A stretch of DNA of 64,000 nucleotides from Massospora cicadina (Eukaryota > Entomophthoromycota > Entomophthoromycetes > Entomophthorales > Entomophthoraceae): the NCBI GenBank assembly GCA_022478985.1, contig JAKSZP010010618.1, forward strand, positions 62,001 to 126,000, in the 5' to 3' direction. The position numbers and the translations under genes are program-made. Under the pieces are notes generated by a model. It saw only the letters and a program-made list of their open reading frames with translations, had not been told where the DNA came from and made no database searches. Below are positions 34,973 through 46,579 of the stretch, piece by piece; the first letter of the stretch is position 1; the number at the start of each line of letters is the position of its first letter.

Positions 34973-36401
34973 TGTCATGGAAATGGCGGAAGAAGTTTAT
35001 ACTGGCCTGCCAGTCAGTATGTGTAAGCACCCAAAAAGCAAGCCAGAATGCCAGAGGCATTGCTGACCAAAAGATGTTGTATGGAACTGGGCATTATGAA
35101 ATAACAAATTGTTGGTGTAGAATAACAGTGAGGATGACCTTGAGGACAAACCAAATTGAGCCCACCCCAGACCCTGGAGGTCTTACTGCTAGGGGTAGAA
35201 TCACCAAAATAGTTTTTATAAGTTCACCAGTATATGGGGTTGTTTTGACTGGGGAGACAAGGAGGCAGATCCTTTCTTGTAGATGGTGGATGTTAGGCCA
35301 CAAGATCCCAGTATACTGTTGTCAGAAGTTCAAGATAGTGGGGTTAAAGTGCCAGAAGTATCTGACTCTCTGAATCCAATTAATGATGGTGGGGGCCATA
35401 GTGATCATGAGTACTGGTAGAGCCCATCCAGTGTACAGACCAACAGGCTACCAGAGAAAAGCTATTGGGGATGCAGCTAGAAGAAAATCAACAAATAAAA
35501 ATTGATTGGTTATTTGGCAAAATTTTATTGCAAAGGAAAAGGAAGAAAATCAACCAACAATTTTCTCAGTGCAAAGCAACTGATTAAATAGCAGTTGATT
35601 GGTGCAGTAATAAGCCAGGATCAGGACCCTCAATTTTGACCTAATTGGAAAATTATTTGGGAATGGGGTGGATTAGTTCACTGGGAACTGACATCAAAGA
35701 ATTTGGCAGCAAGCTGAGTTGCTATCAGTTCAACCTCAAATGTCCAAACTGAGGCTCAGCTACACTTCTGATGGTTGGCATGATGGTATTTGGCCCAATG
35801 AGCAGCGGGAATCTCCCAAGGCCACCCTATATAGAGTTGGGACCATTTGGTTAGAAATGGGTTTGGGACATCCAACCCACCTATGCTCAGTCACTGGGCC
35901 ATTTGTTTGGTCAGTGATGTTGCATCTGGTGCAATACCTGATTTGCCAACAGGGAGCTTTGAACCCTCATTGATGGTGTCTGATGCTGTTACCTGCCTGT
36001 TGGGGATGATCTCTAATGATTTTGTGAGGGGGTGATTTTTTCAATTGTCATGTTAACCAAATTAAAACTGTCAGGTATTCTGGCTGATAGATTGGTCTTC
36101 ATCCCTTTTTGACCATTTGAAATTTGAACATCAGGCTGATTGCTGCCTAAATTAGTTCCAATCAATTTCTTTTGGTAATCTCAATGCAGATTTCACTGAT
36201 TCCCTGTAGCAGTTCTGGTGAGGTGAGTGTGGGTACTGGGGGTGGGATCCAAAGTGGAAGAGCTGTTACCCAACACTCATCTACCACATGAGCAAGAATG
36301 CTTAAGTAACAAGAGGTACAACCATCCTCTTCAGTACCTTCTTGCTTGGGAACAGAAAAATGGCCTGATCAACGCCCAGAGGATGTTCCTCAGGACTTAC
36401 A
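34973..36401 (-). repeat. Complete solo LTR of the long TGTAAG family
   Basis: In minus orientation it starts TGTAAGTCCTGAGGAACA and ends CCATTTCCATGACA, 1429 bp. An exact target duplication CAGCC flanks it (34968-34972 and 36402-36406). It is the best-bounded member of the family and served as reference for the others. Confidence 0.92.
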
Positions 36402-36406
36402 CAGCC

Positions 36407-37562
36407 AGATCTGAGTAGCCATTGTACTATCACCTTACCCCATTTATTTTTTATACTTTCTGTAATTAATTTTCAGCAGTGTCTGTCTTAAATTAGGCTA
36501 ACTCATATCAATTTCTCTTTATATATTATCAACTAAATTGTAAATAATGTCAGTAAGCTTTTTAAATAAAATTTATAGCCTGTTATTTTGTCTACACACA
36601 TATCAAACATTACTGTAAGCTTGATTTATAGATGCTTAATCAACTATAAGGTCCAAAAATTGTATGTATATTTGAAATTTATTAAAAATTTCTATTAGGT
36701 AGATAATGGTTAGACTATTTCTTCTTACTATCAGTCATAGTTCACAATTTAGGATTTATAATCAAAATTGGCAATTGGGATAAATAACTTGATCATATAT
36801 TTATATCTAAGTTGATGAGAAAAGACAAATAAGTGAAGCAATAATAAAATTTAATAGTATTTGCAGCCAAATTAAAATCAAAATATGGTATTTATGGAAA
36901 CCAAGTTAAGTCTAATCACATACAGTGATATTCTGGAACTTGCTGAAGGCAAGCTTGCCATCATGTTCCAGAACAGAATTATCTATATCCAATTATATGG
37001 CTTATTTTTACATTAGCCTGTAGAATTTATACGCAAGCCCTACTATAGTCACGTTTATTTAAGCACAGTAAAAGAAGATCCATTTGTTCCTGACCGCTGG
37101 CCCAAGGATCGAGTTCAACTGAAAGTACAGTAATAATAAGCGCTCTCAATATACTTGGACCAACTTTTAATTTATTAGAGTGTTCTTTGCTAAGTATAAA
37201 GTTGTTCTGTTATTAATCTTAATCTTTCACGCCAGGCTTGTTCAAAACTTTAAATTTAAAGCTTTATTTTTCGATAGTATCTGCTTAGGTAATCCAGCTA
37301 AGCCATCTTGACTTTAGCTTTATATTTTACTTGCCTCTTGTCAACCGAAGTTAAAATTTCTAAAAATTTGACGCTGAGGCCAGATTCATTAAGGACCTAT
37401 CCCGGCAAAAATTCTTTGGCTAAGTCCGCTTGGAGGCCTTGTCAATATATTGCCTGAAAGCTTAGATAAAGTTTTGATTTACCGTTTCGCCACAAAACGG
37501 TTTTAGAATTTGGTAAGCATAAACACAAAGACGTGGCAATCCTATCATTTTTAGTTATACCA
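36407..37562. other. AT-rich DNA upstream of the Yippee gene
   Basis: No ORF or repeat of the window's TE families is seen here. It should contain the promoter and 5' leader of the Yippee gene. A notable inverted repeat lies at 36931-36973. Confidence 0.55.
36931..36978. promoter_or_regulatory. Inverted repeat with heat-shock-element-like units
   Basis: The arms TTCTGGAAC (36931-36939) and GTTCCAGAA (36965-36973) are perfect inverted repeats around an inner palindrome GGCAAGCTTGCC (36948-36959). Each arm also has the TTC-n2-GAA pattern of heat-shock factor sites, and the right arm extends to a third GAA at 36976-36978. It is about 590 bp before the Yippee start. The regulatory role is a guess; a foldback remnant is equally possible. 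Confidence 0.3.
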
Positions 37563-38673
37563 ATGGGACAAATACTGAAGCAGTATCTTAATGGATCTCG
37601 TATTTTCTGCTGCTGCAAATGCAAAACTCATCTTTCTACTTCTGAAAATATAGTTTCTAAGGTAGGTTTATTTTTGTCATCACAACGAGGTCTAGTTTCA
37701 TATATTTATAAAAAAGCACTAAAATACTTAAACTTTTTAATTCAACTCTTTGGCTCGTCTATACAAAAATTATACCTTTTAGTATATAAGCTAATTTCGA
37801 TTGGAAATAGGCCTTCCAAGGGCAGCATGGTCAAGCTTACTTGTTTAAAACGGTGTAAGGACGATTTTTATGGTTTATATAGCTTGCTTCATTACTTGGG
37901 CTCTCGGGTTGCAATGAAATTCTTTGACTTTTAAATATTAGTGTCAACATCGATGAAGGTCTTCCTGTAGATAGGCAGATGACAACAGGTCTCCATACTG
38001 TCCAGGATATAATCTGTACATCTTGTGGTGAAATTCTAGGCTGGCGATATGTAAGGTTTAAATTACCTTTTGTGGGAGTTATTTTACTTTAATTAGTTGC
38101 TAAATTTTATCTAAAGATTAATATACTTATTCTTTCGAGTTTCCTGCTTTGAAATGAGCAAATTAAGTTTGCATTTAGGTTGCTTAATCAAAAAACATTT
38201 AATTTTGTTTTTAGTGCTAAACCGATTCTTAGGTCAAAGCCTTTGAGGAATCCCAGCGCTATAAAGAAGGGATGTTTATCTTAGAGAAACAACTGTTGCT
38301 TTCACAGGTATTAAACTTTTCTAAAACCCCGGATATTAATATTCTTAATAATTTTAGTCCCTATAAATTTCATATTTGTTGAGGTAGCTAGCTTAATTAT
38401 ATATATATATGAATTCTAATTTTCATTAGCTCGGAGTGTGCCTTTGTCTTTTTGCTTGCTTCTTTTTAAAATATATACCATATCTTATAATTTTTATCTT
38501 GATTTATCGATAAAAGATACTATTTGCTGTTGTCATTTAAATTTTATTACATCGAGTTTAATCTTCAGGGTTATATTTCACCTAATATTAGAGTTCCAAT
38601 TAAACATATGAGTTTACCATAGACTCCTTGTGACCCATCAGATGATGAAGATGAGGATGGGCAGTTGATTTAA
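37563..38673 (+). CDS. Yippee-like zinc-binding protein, five exons
   Basis: Exons 37563-37661, 37811-37854, 37942-38050, 38233-38307 and 38623-38673 join in frame to 125 codons plus TAA. All four introns are GT-AG (GTAGGT, GTAAGG, GTAAGG, GTATTA donors; TAG acceptors each time), with lengths 149, 87, 182 and 315 bp. The product has the whole Yippee fold pattern: start MGQILKQYLNGSRIF, zinc pairs Cys17-x2-Cys20 and Cys73-x2-Cys76, the blocks GQHGQAYLF, TTGLHTV, LGWRY and SQRYKEGMFILEK, then an acidic tail DPSDDEDEDGQLI. Its length (about 125) is normal for the family. Yippee proteins are small conserved eukaryotic zinc proteins related to the cereblon and MIS18 fold; the cellular role in fungi is not settled. 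No stop or shift interrupts it, unlike every neighbour. Exon 5 is the least certain, as it rests on a good acceptor, phase and the acidic end. Confidence 0.9.
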
Positions 38674-41658
38674 CTCTGACTATGGATCATGCTGAGTAAT
38701 CCTTTTTTTAAGAAATTGACTCATACTAATGTTTTTCCTGCCACATATATTTCAACGTTGAATATGCTATAAATTAATGTTGGATTGTTTTTGTTGCCCT
38801 ACTATTTAAATATTTCTTTCAAATTGGAAATATATTTTAGGTTAAAATTATTAGCAAACTGAGTTATTATTGCTTAGGGCTCTAATACTTTTATTTACTA
38901 AAATGATATATACTAAATAATTTTAAAATAAAAAAGCGCTAAAATTGTATAAATAAAAAAATATATTGGGATTGATTATATCAATAAAAACTCTTATATC
39001 TAGCCTTAGTATTTGTGGGATATTTGGTATGCTATGCCAAAGCAAAATAGTTAAATACTAATTACACCTAAAGCTATATGAGCAGCCTTTTATCTAAAGT
39101 TGGTATATAGGTAGCTTAAACCAAATTCATATAGGAAAATAGTCTAAAGAAAAATCATGAGCTTAAAAAAGAGATCTAAATATTAAGGTAAGCATTTTTT
39201 GATAGTAGCATTATTTGAATTAGAATTATATAATAAAGTAATTATAAAAAATTATTTATATCCGTTTGAGCTGTACTTTGTATAATAGTTAACTGAATTT
39301 AAAGGCATATTTCTTAACTTTAAGGCTCATTATAGTGCAACAAAACCTTATATCTATCTATATTTACACGAGCAAGTTTTTTCTGCTACATATTTTATCT
39401 TATATTAATCTATTTTGTTAAAGATATATGTATGATAATTTATACTGTAGTAGAAAATTACTATAATAATTTGTCAGAAGATGATATCTTAAAATAAAAT
39501 CATGCATATCCTTTATATGTGATATGTAAAATTTTAGATACATGGTAAAATTAAAGGTTTTTTTGTACATAGTTTGATAAAGCTTGGTTTCACAAAGCTC
39601 AACTAATATTATCTTTTCTATATTCTTCCACATTTTAAATGATTATTTTTTAAATATGCACTGCTAAAGCATCCTTTTTTGTATACTTTTCTTCACTAAA
39701 TGCTCACTATTAAAAAGGAATACATTGATGATTTCAAAGTCATGCTTGAACTCTTAATTGCTGGAGCAAGGATAAAGAAGGAGAAAATTTGAGTAAAGGG
39801 GTAAGTTTTGTACCAGCAAACCATTTCAGCTTATAAAGATCAATGAGAAAAGGGTGCTGTTACAGCTTGTTAGGCATCTTAAGGTTTTTCATGCTGTGGT
39901 TAGTTGTGTGGGGTATTCCAAACCTGATTTTCAAATATAACAAAAAAGGAGATATGTATCATTTATATGGCTTTTGCCTACACCAGTATTCTTAAAGATC
40001 TGTTTTCCTTAAAAGAACTGTCGAATCAGGCTTAGCAGTGAGTTAAAATTAAGAGACTATTTAGATTGTAGGAAAAACAATGAACTATATCTTAAAATTT
40101 ATGATCAAGTGAAAAAGTATCATCAGAATGCAATCATTTATTCAGAGCGGTATATGCCTAGATTTTTAGACATGTTGACATTTACGTCCTCTATGCATAA
40201 AAAATACAGGATGCAACAGAAGGTAGTTAAGAGGTTTGCAGTTAGTTAAGGGTGATCATCTTTCCACAAGGTAAAAGGTTTTGCATCTACATTTTGAGAA
40301 AAGACCATCTAAGGTAAGATACAATGGCAGTTTAAGGGGTGATGATGCAGTGCTTAATCACATGACTTTACTGTGTTGTAGCATAGAAATATTATCTGCA
40401 ACCAGTACCTTTTCATCTTATAAGTTTAGCACTTAGAAACTTGAGAATTAATTTTTAAGGCTAGTAGAGCCCAATTTCAGTACATACTAACAAAATTTTG
40501 TTTGTAGCTGGGATGAATTATAGTTAATTTTTTAAACATCATAATGGGTTTAAGAAGCCTTAGTTCACCATATGGTATCTTTTAATACATTGCTTCAAGA
40601 GAGAATAAAATTCTATAAAGTACAAAGTGAATACAATAAGGAGGTATCATGGTTTGTCTTACTTTAAAGTTTCACTTTCTCTTCTCAAAAGTGGTGAAAT
40701 GGTGCCAAGTATATGGGTACATTATGTTTTTCATATACAAGAGTATAAAAAAAGTTAACCTTAGAACTTGAATCGATAAAAAAATTCTGCAAGTAAAAAA
40801 TTATGAAAGTAAAAGATGTTTAGTTCTTTTATATGAAATAATTTATGTCAACTTTAGTTTGCTATATATGTATAAACTAAATGAAAGTATATATTATTCC
40901 TTGACAAACCTTCTTGTAACTGACAAATATCAAGATGGTGGAAGTCTAGGATGATAAACTTTACACCTAGACAAGTTGCTATAGGGTCTTCATTTAAAAT
41001 GAAAGTTTCTATACCAAAGTCTTTGACCTTAACAATATATAGTATTAAATTGATCCTTAGTTTCTTGGTGAAATAAACATATGTTAAGCTTTTTAATGTT
41101 ATTGACTTATCAACTGCAAATATTTCATCCTTGTTAGTCTAATTTTTCAACTTTAAACCAAACTATAATAAAAACGATCTTTTTTAGGGATTTAATGTGA
41201 TATTAAACAGTATACGTTGAATGGTCCCATTGATTAAATCTTTCTTTAACATAACCACATAGTATAAAGCAAAGAGAAGAAAGGTGTGTGTTATAATATC
41301 TATGAAATGTGATGAAGGACTTGAATGTAGTTCCAATAACAGAAAGAAACACGACGTTATAAATTTGGTTAAGAGAACCCTATACTACTACTCTGTATCT
41401 CCAAAAGGTCCATATATCTTAAAGCAAAGCTGAATTATAAAATTACTGAGTAAGATAAGTTTTTTAGCATCTAAACTTTTATAAGAGAGAACTATATCCT
41501 ATGTTTTTTAACCCTGTAGCTGCTTAATTTATATTTCTTTGGACAAAAGCTATGAGTAAAGTTAATAAAGCGTGATGATTAGTGCAATTTTCAAGGACCC
41601 TGGCTAAAGCCCACAGATTGAACTTGGCAAACCACTCTTTTTAGACTAGAAATATGCC
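38674..41658. other. AT-rich DNA downstream of the Yippee gene, no gene seen
   Basis: About 3 kb with only short ORFs (for example 71 codons at 39418-39633, minus, low complexity). It holds the 3' end of the Yippee transcript. I find no tRNA, LTR or recognisable exon, but small intron-rich exons could be missed by eye. Confidence 0.45.
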
Positions 41659-42205
41659 AGTTATCAAAGGTGTCAAGTTGACTTTGAATAATTATCTATA
41701 AGGTGTTGATGGTCAGAACAAAAACGAACGCAATCAGACTTTGTCTAAGACACTTGAAATAATTCCCCTACCCTTTAGGTTCCATAATTGTTCCAGAATC
41801 ATCAAGTGGCAATTTCAACTCATTAAATTAACCTTTCCTCATAAATGGCAATATTATACCCATTTTATTCATTGTACACATTGTGCACATTTTATTTCCC
41901 AACAATTATGATTATACCTGGAGACATCAGTGTTACATGGCTAGAGAATCTCTCATAAAAACCTTTCCATCTATCTCAATATAGTATTGACATTTGGCCA
42001 AGTTTATCTTAGGTATTGTATTTTCTCTTAAAGTAGACTTACTTTTTGATAGTTGAGGGGATATTATGTATCATATAGTGCTCTGCATGATACTCTATGG
42101 AAATTGCCTCATCAATGATTTGAGGTATTAAAATCATGTAATATTGATGAAGTTCCAGGACAGAATTATACCTGTGCATGTAGAGTGCTTGTCTTGCGCT
42201 CTACA
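41659..42205 (+). repeat. 5' LTR of element E
   Basis: It aligns with 61462-62013, sharing TATCAAAGGTGT near the start, GGTGTTGATGG and AAAACGAACGCAATCAGACTTTG (quoted in part). It ends CTCTACA. The first bases read AG where the 3' LTR has TG. Confidence 0.83.
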
Positions 42206-42208
42206 CTG

Positions 42209-42226
42209 TGGTGCTCACTACAGGGT
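42209..42226 (+). other. Primer-binding site of element E
   Basis: TGGTGCTCACTACAGGGT, one mismatch at the end from the site in A and B, 3 bp after the LTR. Confidence 0.8.
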
Positions 42227-42229
42227 ACT

Positions 42230-43259
42230 CTGTTAATTAATTTTTTACCAACAAAATAGATTCTACCACTGGAAAAAACAATCAGAATAACAAAGCTTTC
42301 ATATTTTATTAACTCATCTAGTCCTTCCCAGCTGGATCATGTCAAAGTAGGATAAAATTACTCCCTCCATCTTAAAGGATTTGATTCATATACCTTCTCA
42401 GAGGAGCATCTATAGCAGATCAGCTAAAGGGTACTAAGAGGGTACCAATTCTTCATTCATAATTCATCTGACCTTACACCCTCTGTTGGAACATGGAGGA
42501 GCAACTCCTAACTGGACTGTTGTTGAATCAGGGCCCCAAAGCCCCAAGTGAGTTAGTAGGCCATGAGGGTCTAAGAAAACTACAATTGTAACTATAGCAG
42601 ATGAGAAATGATAGGTTTATTTAGGTAAAGCCTCAAGGTAATTTATAGGACTGCAAGGCTAAAAGTGGGAAGGAGGGAGGATCCAGGATAGGCAGGTAGT
42701 GAGAGCTATGCAATAAATGCCTAGAGTAAAGGAGATCTCAGAATCAGTTGCCAATAGATAGATATATATAAATTATTATTAATACAGAAGGGCAATTGGA
42801 TTATTCTTGGCATAAATCGCTGGTCAATCATAAAAAAGCAGTTGATTGGGGTTCTGCATCAAAATGATATTCCGCCGCAAACCCAATTGAGATTGACTAT
42901 TTCAACATCATTGCTTTAGTCACTGGAGGCTATTAAGTTAACTAGTTAGATTAATATTTAAATAATATTGGGTTGATCACTAATACTTCAAATTGGAATC
43001 AACCTAAGTCAATGGGGAGCCTAATTTGGTATTCACCAATAATTGAGTCATGACCCCTAGCAGAGGCTTCTACTAATAAAGGGAGAATCCTGACACCTTC
43101 CTTATTTTACCAACAACATAACAAAAACAGACTTTGGCGAGGATTATGAACGATTTTGTGGCACAAAAATGAAATCAAGTTCTGTACTTTATGAGGAGCA
43201 TTAAAAGTTTAGGACAATATATTTTGTGATACCTGTAGCTCAACGTGAGGTATTTTTGA
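42230..43259 (+). other. Leader region of element E
   Basis: Non-coding as far as can be seen. It would hold the packaging signal and 5' leader of the element RNA. Stops occur in all frames, and no further insertion was recognised. Confidence 0.4.
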
Positions 43260-45010
43260 ATGACTATTATTTGTTACCATGCTATGATTATGGAGGTCCT
43301 CAAGTGGAATCAACAGAATGAGGATGCAATGCGCTCCTTACACAATTAGCTTAATTTAATTTCTGAGAGTATCACAAGATGTTGATCTAGTGTGCTCAGT
43401 CATCAAATCTTCAAACGTCTGGATGAGCTTAATAATCAGCTAAACTTGAATGTAATTGAGATCAGTTGTCAGTCTATTAATGAACAAGGTGTCACAGCTT
43501 CCTGGATAAATGAAGTAAATCAGTTCCAGACGGAAGAAAGAAATTTAATAAATGCTGCCATAATAGAAGTTCAACAAATTAAATCAATAAGGGCCTTAGC
43601 CAGTATACCCAACAAGAGATGTGGGTCATTGCACAACATATTGGAAGCACGGCTGAAGCAACCACCAACTTTCAGGAGGAACATTGAAACCGTTAAAGCT
43701 AACAGAAGCCATGCACCAGAACATCAATACCCTCAAGACCATTTGTGTTTTCTTGACTAACAATTTTAGGGGCCATTTTGGGGCCAACAACGAGCTCTGA
43801 CTTATCACACAAGAGTTATGGGACACCAACAGATATCAAAAGGCTGAGAATACCAACCTTCATACTTTGATTTGCAAACATGAAGCGAGGTTACCACTAT
43901 GAAGTAATTCTGAGAAATTTCATAATGGGATTAAGAATGAATGATTTGGGAGTGACGCATGGAGACTTATCTGAGCAATGGATGTTTCCAAAGCAAAGTA
44001 TGAGTCCAACACCAAGAAAAAATAAACCAATTGAAGAAGCCACCTCTGAAGTGGAGTCAGCCCAAGCTGAAATTGCTCAGCCACTAATTATATGTGCCAT
44101 CTGCGGTATTGGCACTGCCCCATTTACCAGCCCTTCTAGACAGCCTCAAGGCACTGCTGGGGAACCCAGCAACCCGGGACCACATGGTGGGTCTTCTCAG
44201 GCTAAGTTCAGATTTCTGATTCCAGTATGCCCTTCCAGTCTTTTCAACGATTCAACCCTATCAATCTGCCTAAGTTTGACTAATACAGAAATGCTCAGCT
44301 ATTCATTAAGATGGTTAGAATTACAATGCATGAAGGCGACGATTTGTATAAATCCACCACTATGATCAACATGCTCAGATGTTCAAAGTTAACACTTGAT
44401 CAATCCTTATCTTCCAAAAGTCTGATGGAGTTATGCCAATGTTGAGAGCACAGTACTACGTGACTTTGGTAGCCCTGAAAGAATGGCTAATCACAAGGCT
44501 GAGTTTATGTTAATTCAGTTCTGGAAGAAAGAGACTATTTATGAGTTTGCCAATCATTTCTACCATGAGGACTAGGTCTTATTGGGAGCCAAGGCTATGG
44601 TCAACTTCAACGTGAAAATTGCCTTAAAAATACTACCAAAAACTACCTTGACCTTCACCAGTCACTTCAGTTTGCATTAGTTAAAAAGGTTGGATAAACC
44701 TTCTATAATTGAGTTTCTTAATTGGTGAAAGGTTATATTTGAACCACTGAACATTGAAATATGCAACACTCACACCAACCCCATCAAGGCAAGGCTAAGA
44801 GCCCCTTAGGAGTCAGCCATAATTGGCATAGAAAGATGGGCCATAGGCGAATCCTCTCTGAAGTCACTAGATGGATTTGCAAGTCTAAAGGGCACTATGC
44901 TGCCAGCTGCCCCAAGAAACACCCCAATATTAACTATATTGCTTCCCCTATGGATGAGGATGATCAGGAAAAGACTATCAAAATAAAGATTGGATACTCT
45001 ATTGGTTAAC
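43260..45010 (+). pseudogene. gag of element E with zinc-knuckle remnant
   Basis: Open stretches include 43392-43760 (helical N-terminal part), 43880-44365 with a Pro/Ser-rich stretch, and a capsid part near 44240-44740 in broken frames. The nucleocapsid end (44761-45009) has RWICKSKGHYAASCPKK, a CCHC knuckle whose first Cys is Arg. Gag packages the element RNA. It has several stops and shifts. Confidence 0.75.
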
Positions 45011-45835
45011 AATCATCTATCCCACCTCAGATGCAGGACTGAACCCAACCATTTCTCGCTGTGACCCATAGTCACTGAGTTGAGTTTGATAAAGAAAACA
45101 GAGAATTATCTCCAAACTCTATGCTATGTAGCTTTCCAAACAGAACCAGTATGGAGAACAGATGAATCAAATGAGTTACCTCTTTGAATGGAGTCAAAGT
45201 AGCCCTGACTCTCAAAACTTTGAATACCCATTTCCAGATGTAGGGGATAAGATCAAAACTATGAAAAATCAAATTTCTTGTTCCGCTGTCCTCACATTAA
45301 ATGTAAATTCTGATTACCTTTATGATTGCACATATATCAACATACTTTTAAATGACATCTGAGTTTGCACAATCATTGACAGGGGAGTGCCATCAAATGT
45401 AATCTCAAGCCATTTTGTGAAGAAAAAAATTTCTTAACGTAGCCCATAGTCAACAATATGGGACTGCAGTCCTAGAAAGCACCATTAGCAAAAAAGCCTA
45501 TAATGCTTTGCCCACGATAAATGGAACACTTCAAGTTAGCGCCCACGTTATAGTATTATCCACTTAGAACTACCAATTCTTGATTAGCACAAGTTTCCTC
45601 AACTATATGGGACAGTTATCAGCTATGAGGAAAATGCCTTTAAGATTCTCAGTCATACTTTTAACCTCCATTACTCTTAAAAGTGAGCAGGTTCCTCTTA
45701 CTAATCAAAACTAGTTTTCATCAATGTGACTTATACTGATGGTTTAATTCATATTTGATATAAGCAGACTGGTCATTATAGTAGGGCCCCACCCTCTATA
45801 GTCACCTAATGTCAGTGAATTCTCTTACATGCCTC
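45011..45835 (+). pseudogene. Protease region of element E
   Basis: The frame near 45364-45430 reads IIDRGVPSNVISSHFVKKK, a retropepsin active site with Arg in place of Thr in DTG. Downstream the frame is stop-rich and ends at the F insertion (left flank CTCAT, 45836-45840). Pol resumes at 58480. Confidence 0.7.
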
Positions 45836-45840
45836 CTCAT

Positions 45841-46542
45841 TGCAGTGATTTGGTCTGACCATCCATCTAAATTATATTATCTTAATTTTATTCATATTTT
45901 AAATGAAGGTTTAAATTCATTGGGCCATGACGCTAGTGTCAATCTATTGAATTAGGTTGTGACGGATTACCTTGAAGTCAATGTTAATCCACTATACTAA
46001 GTTATGGTGGATTAGCTTACTTCCATATTTAAGTTTCAAATGCAATTATTGATTGATTGGATTAAATTGTTATCGCTTTGCCCTGGGCCAAGGCAAGAAT
46101 AAGTATTAAGGTTCAAAATTAACCCAACCCATCTCAATATCCCCCAAATTACTTTTTATTAATCTAATAAGCTTTATGGCGGTGTAAATTTGAATAACAT
46201 CTTTATAAGTACTATTATATTCTCTCTCTTGCCATCATACTGATGTAAAAACAATTGCTAAAGATTTTATCTACTAAATTTTAGGCCAATGGTTTCAACC
46301 ATTTTAAAGAGTAAGTATGCAATGCCCGGTATTGCCCAGCGTAATTTATAATCGTGGGATTGGCTATTTTGAAAGGGGTCTTTTCTTTTACCCATCTTGT
46401 TTAAGCTATTAAACAAGAAACTTAGACAAAATAAATTCCATCATCTTATTTATAGTTACTGACTTTATACATTTCCCTTTGTTTTAATATAGTATTAACT
46501 GACCTGTGCAGTTGTAATTAAGCCTAAGCGCTTTATACAACA
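45841..46542 (+). repeat. 5' LTR of element F
   Basis: It aligns with 57782-58479, sharing TTTTTATT.AAT-TAAGCTTTA, CTCTCTCTTGCC and, at the right, GACCTGTGCAGTTGTAA. It ends TATACAACA. Confidence 0.87.
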
Positions 46543-46545
46543 TAT

Positions 46546-46563
46546 ATGTTCACTACAGGGGCC
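46546..46563 (+). other. Decayed primer-binding site of element F
   Basis: TATGTTCACTACAGGGGC keeps the 3' part of the site of A, B and E (TTCACTACAGGGG) but has lost the leading TGG. Confidence 0.6.
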
Positions 46564-46579
46564 ACTTTTGGTACCCTGT

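Noticed and set aside
16635..36401. The TGTAAGT..CAG repeats as introner-like mobile introns
   Set aside because: Two copies bracket element D as its LTRs, a polypurine tract precedes one, and 5-bp target duplications flank the others. They are LTRs; the donor-like start is kept only as a question.
37533..37934. 133-codon + ORF as a single-exon protein
   Set aside because: It is the frame of Yippee exon 1 extended upstream and read through introns 1 and 2. The spliced model fits the family over its full length.
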